Origin: Pseudomonas syringae
Lineage (GTDB): Bacteria; Pseudomonadota; Gammaproteobacteria; Pseudomonadales; Pseudomonadaceae
NCBI RefSeq assembly: GCF_000737245.1
Contig: NZ_JPQU01000041.1
Coordinates: 1-64,000, forward strand
Reading direction: 5' to 3'
DNA length: 64,000 bases
Position 1 is the first letter of the stretch. The number at the start of each line of letters is the position of its first letter. A program made the translations under genes and the position numbers. Shown one piece after another: positions 63,833 through 64,000 of this stretch. The notes beneath the pieces were generated by a model. The model worked only from the letters and a program-made list of their open reading frames with translations. It was not told the DNA's origin and did no database searches.

Positions 63833-64000
63833 CTAGTCACTGAGCGCGTCGAAGGTGTGCCTGAAGATTAGCGACCCCGGCATGGGTTTGCCCGTGACAG
63901 GGTCAAGAACCTTGGCATTGGCGAGTTCGTGGATCAGCTGCATGCTGGGCTTTTCTGGCGGAACGTTGGCCAGCCTTGCTTCCAGCCATTGCAGCTTGCC
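63833..64000 (-). CDS. C-terminal end of an unidentified protein (partial)
   Basis: An open frame enters from the right edge and ends at a TAG at 63833-63835. The 55 visible residues include WLEARLANVPPEKPSMQL and end IFRHTFDALSD. The sequence does not reveal a family. The stop is five bases from the terminator stem, supporting a real gene end. Confidence 0.6.
   Translation of the reverse strand, partial: GKLQWLEARLANVPPEKPSMQLIHELANAKVLDPVTGKPMPGSLIFRHTFDALSD

Overview
The window reads as a chromosomal segment of a fluorescent-type Pseudomonas. The gene set points that way: malate:quinone oxidoreductase, PPK2, SelD with MnmH, a DUF3391/HD-GYP protein, MHS and TRAP transporters and a VasX-like type VI effector. 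So do the dense intergenic palindromes of REP/BIME type. No rRNA, tRNA, CRISPR array, integrase or insertion sequence was seen. Assignments rest on reading motifs and gene order; no database search was run.

Layout. 1-6.5 kb: a small exported protein, a TerC/CorC-type membrane protein, a Gfo/Idh/MocA oxidoreductase, a 525-residue protein without Cys or Trp, and a small CxxxxCxC protein. 6.5-12.5 kb: a minus-strand operon of TRAP binding protein, fused DctQ-DctM, LacI regulator, 2-hydroxyacid dehydrogenase and amidohydrolase, with a perfect LacI-type palindrome upstream. 12.5-14.8 kb: repeats, an orphan terminator that may end a small RNA, a small membrane protein, an SDR and an FKBP. 14.9-19.2 kb: a VasX-like toxin gene broken by a frameshift, with a multi-pass membrane protein downstream that could be its immunity partner. 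19.5-32.2 kb: YoaK-like protein, PPK2 with a near-consensus PHO box, an atypical pyruvate kinase, an ArsP-like permease, mnmH and selD, an AEC transporter, a methyltransferase, a chemoreceptor and an HD-GYP protein. 32.3-42 kb: Mqo, then an amine-type cluster (XRE-cupin regulator, polar amino acid ABC transporter, PuuB-like FAD oxidase, flavin reductase). 42.6-50.5 kb: GST, GH31 glycosidase, MFS and LacI, then an MFS and a TetR gene whose 5' ends have both been removed by one deletion.

51-64 kb holds what looks like one catabolic unit for an amide or gamma-glutamyl/peptide-like compound. It has a branched-chain-type ABC transporter in which permease and both ATPases are fused into one 835-residue protein, a CodA-like amidohydrolase, a GntR/FCD regulator and a gamma-glutamyltransferase-like enzyme. 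A LysR regulator, an MHS transporter and a prolidase-like amidohydrolase follow. The promoters of the ABC operon and of the ggt-like gene, 8.5 kb apart, share a long operator-like motif of the kind FCD regulators bind.

The points most worth checking are the shared operator, the frameshifted toxin with its candidate immunity gene, the double 5' truncation at about 49.99 kb, the PHO box before ppk2, and the nested palindromic repeats.
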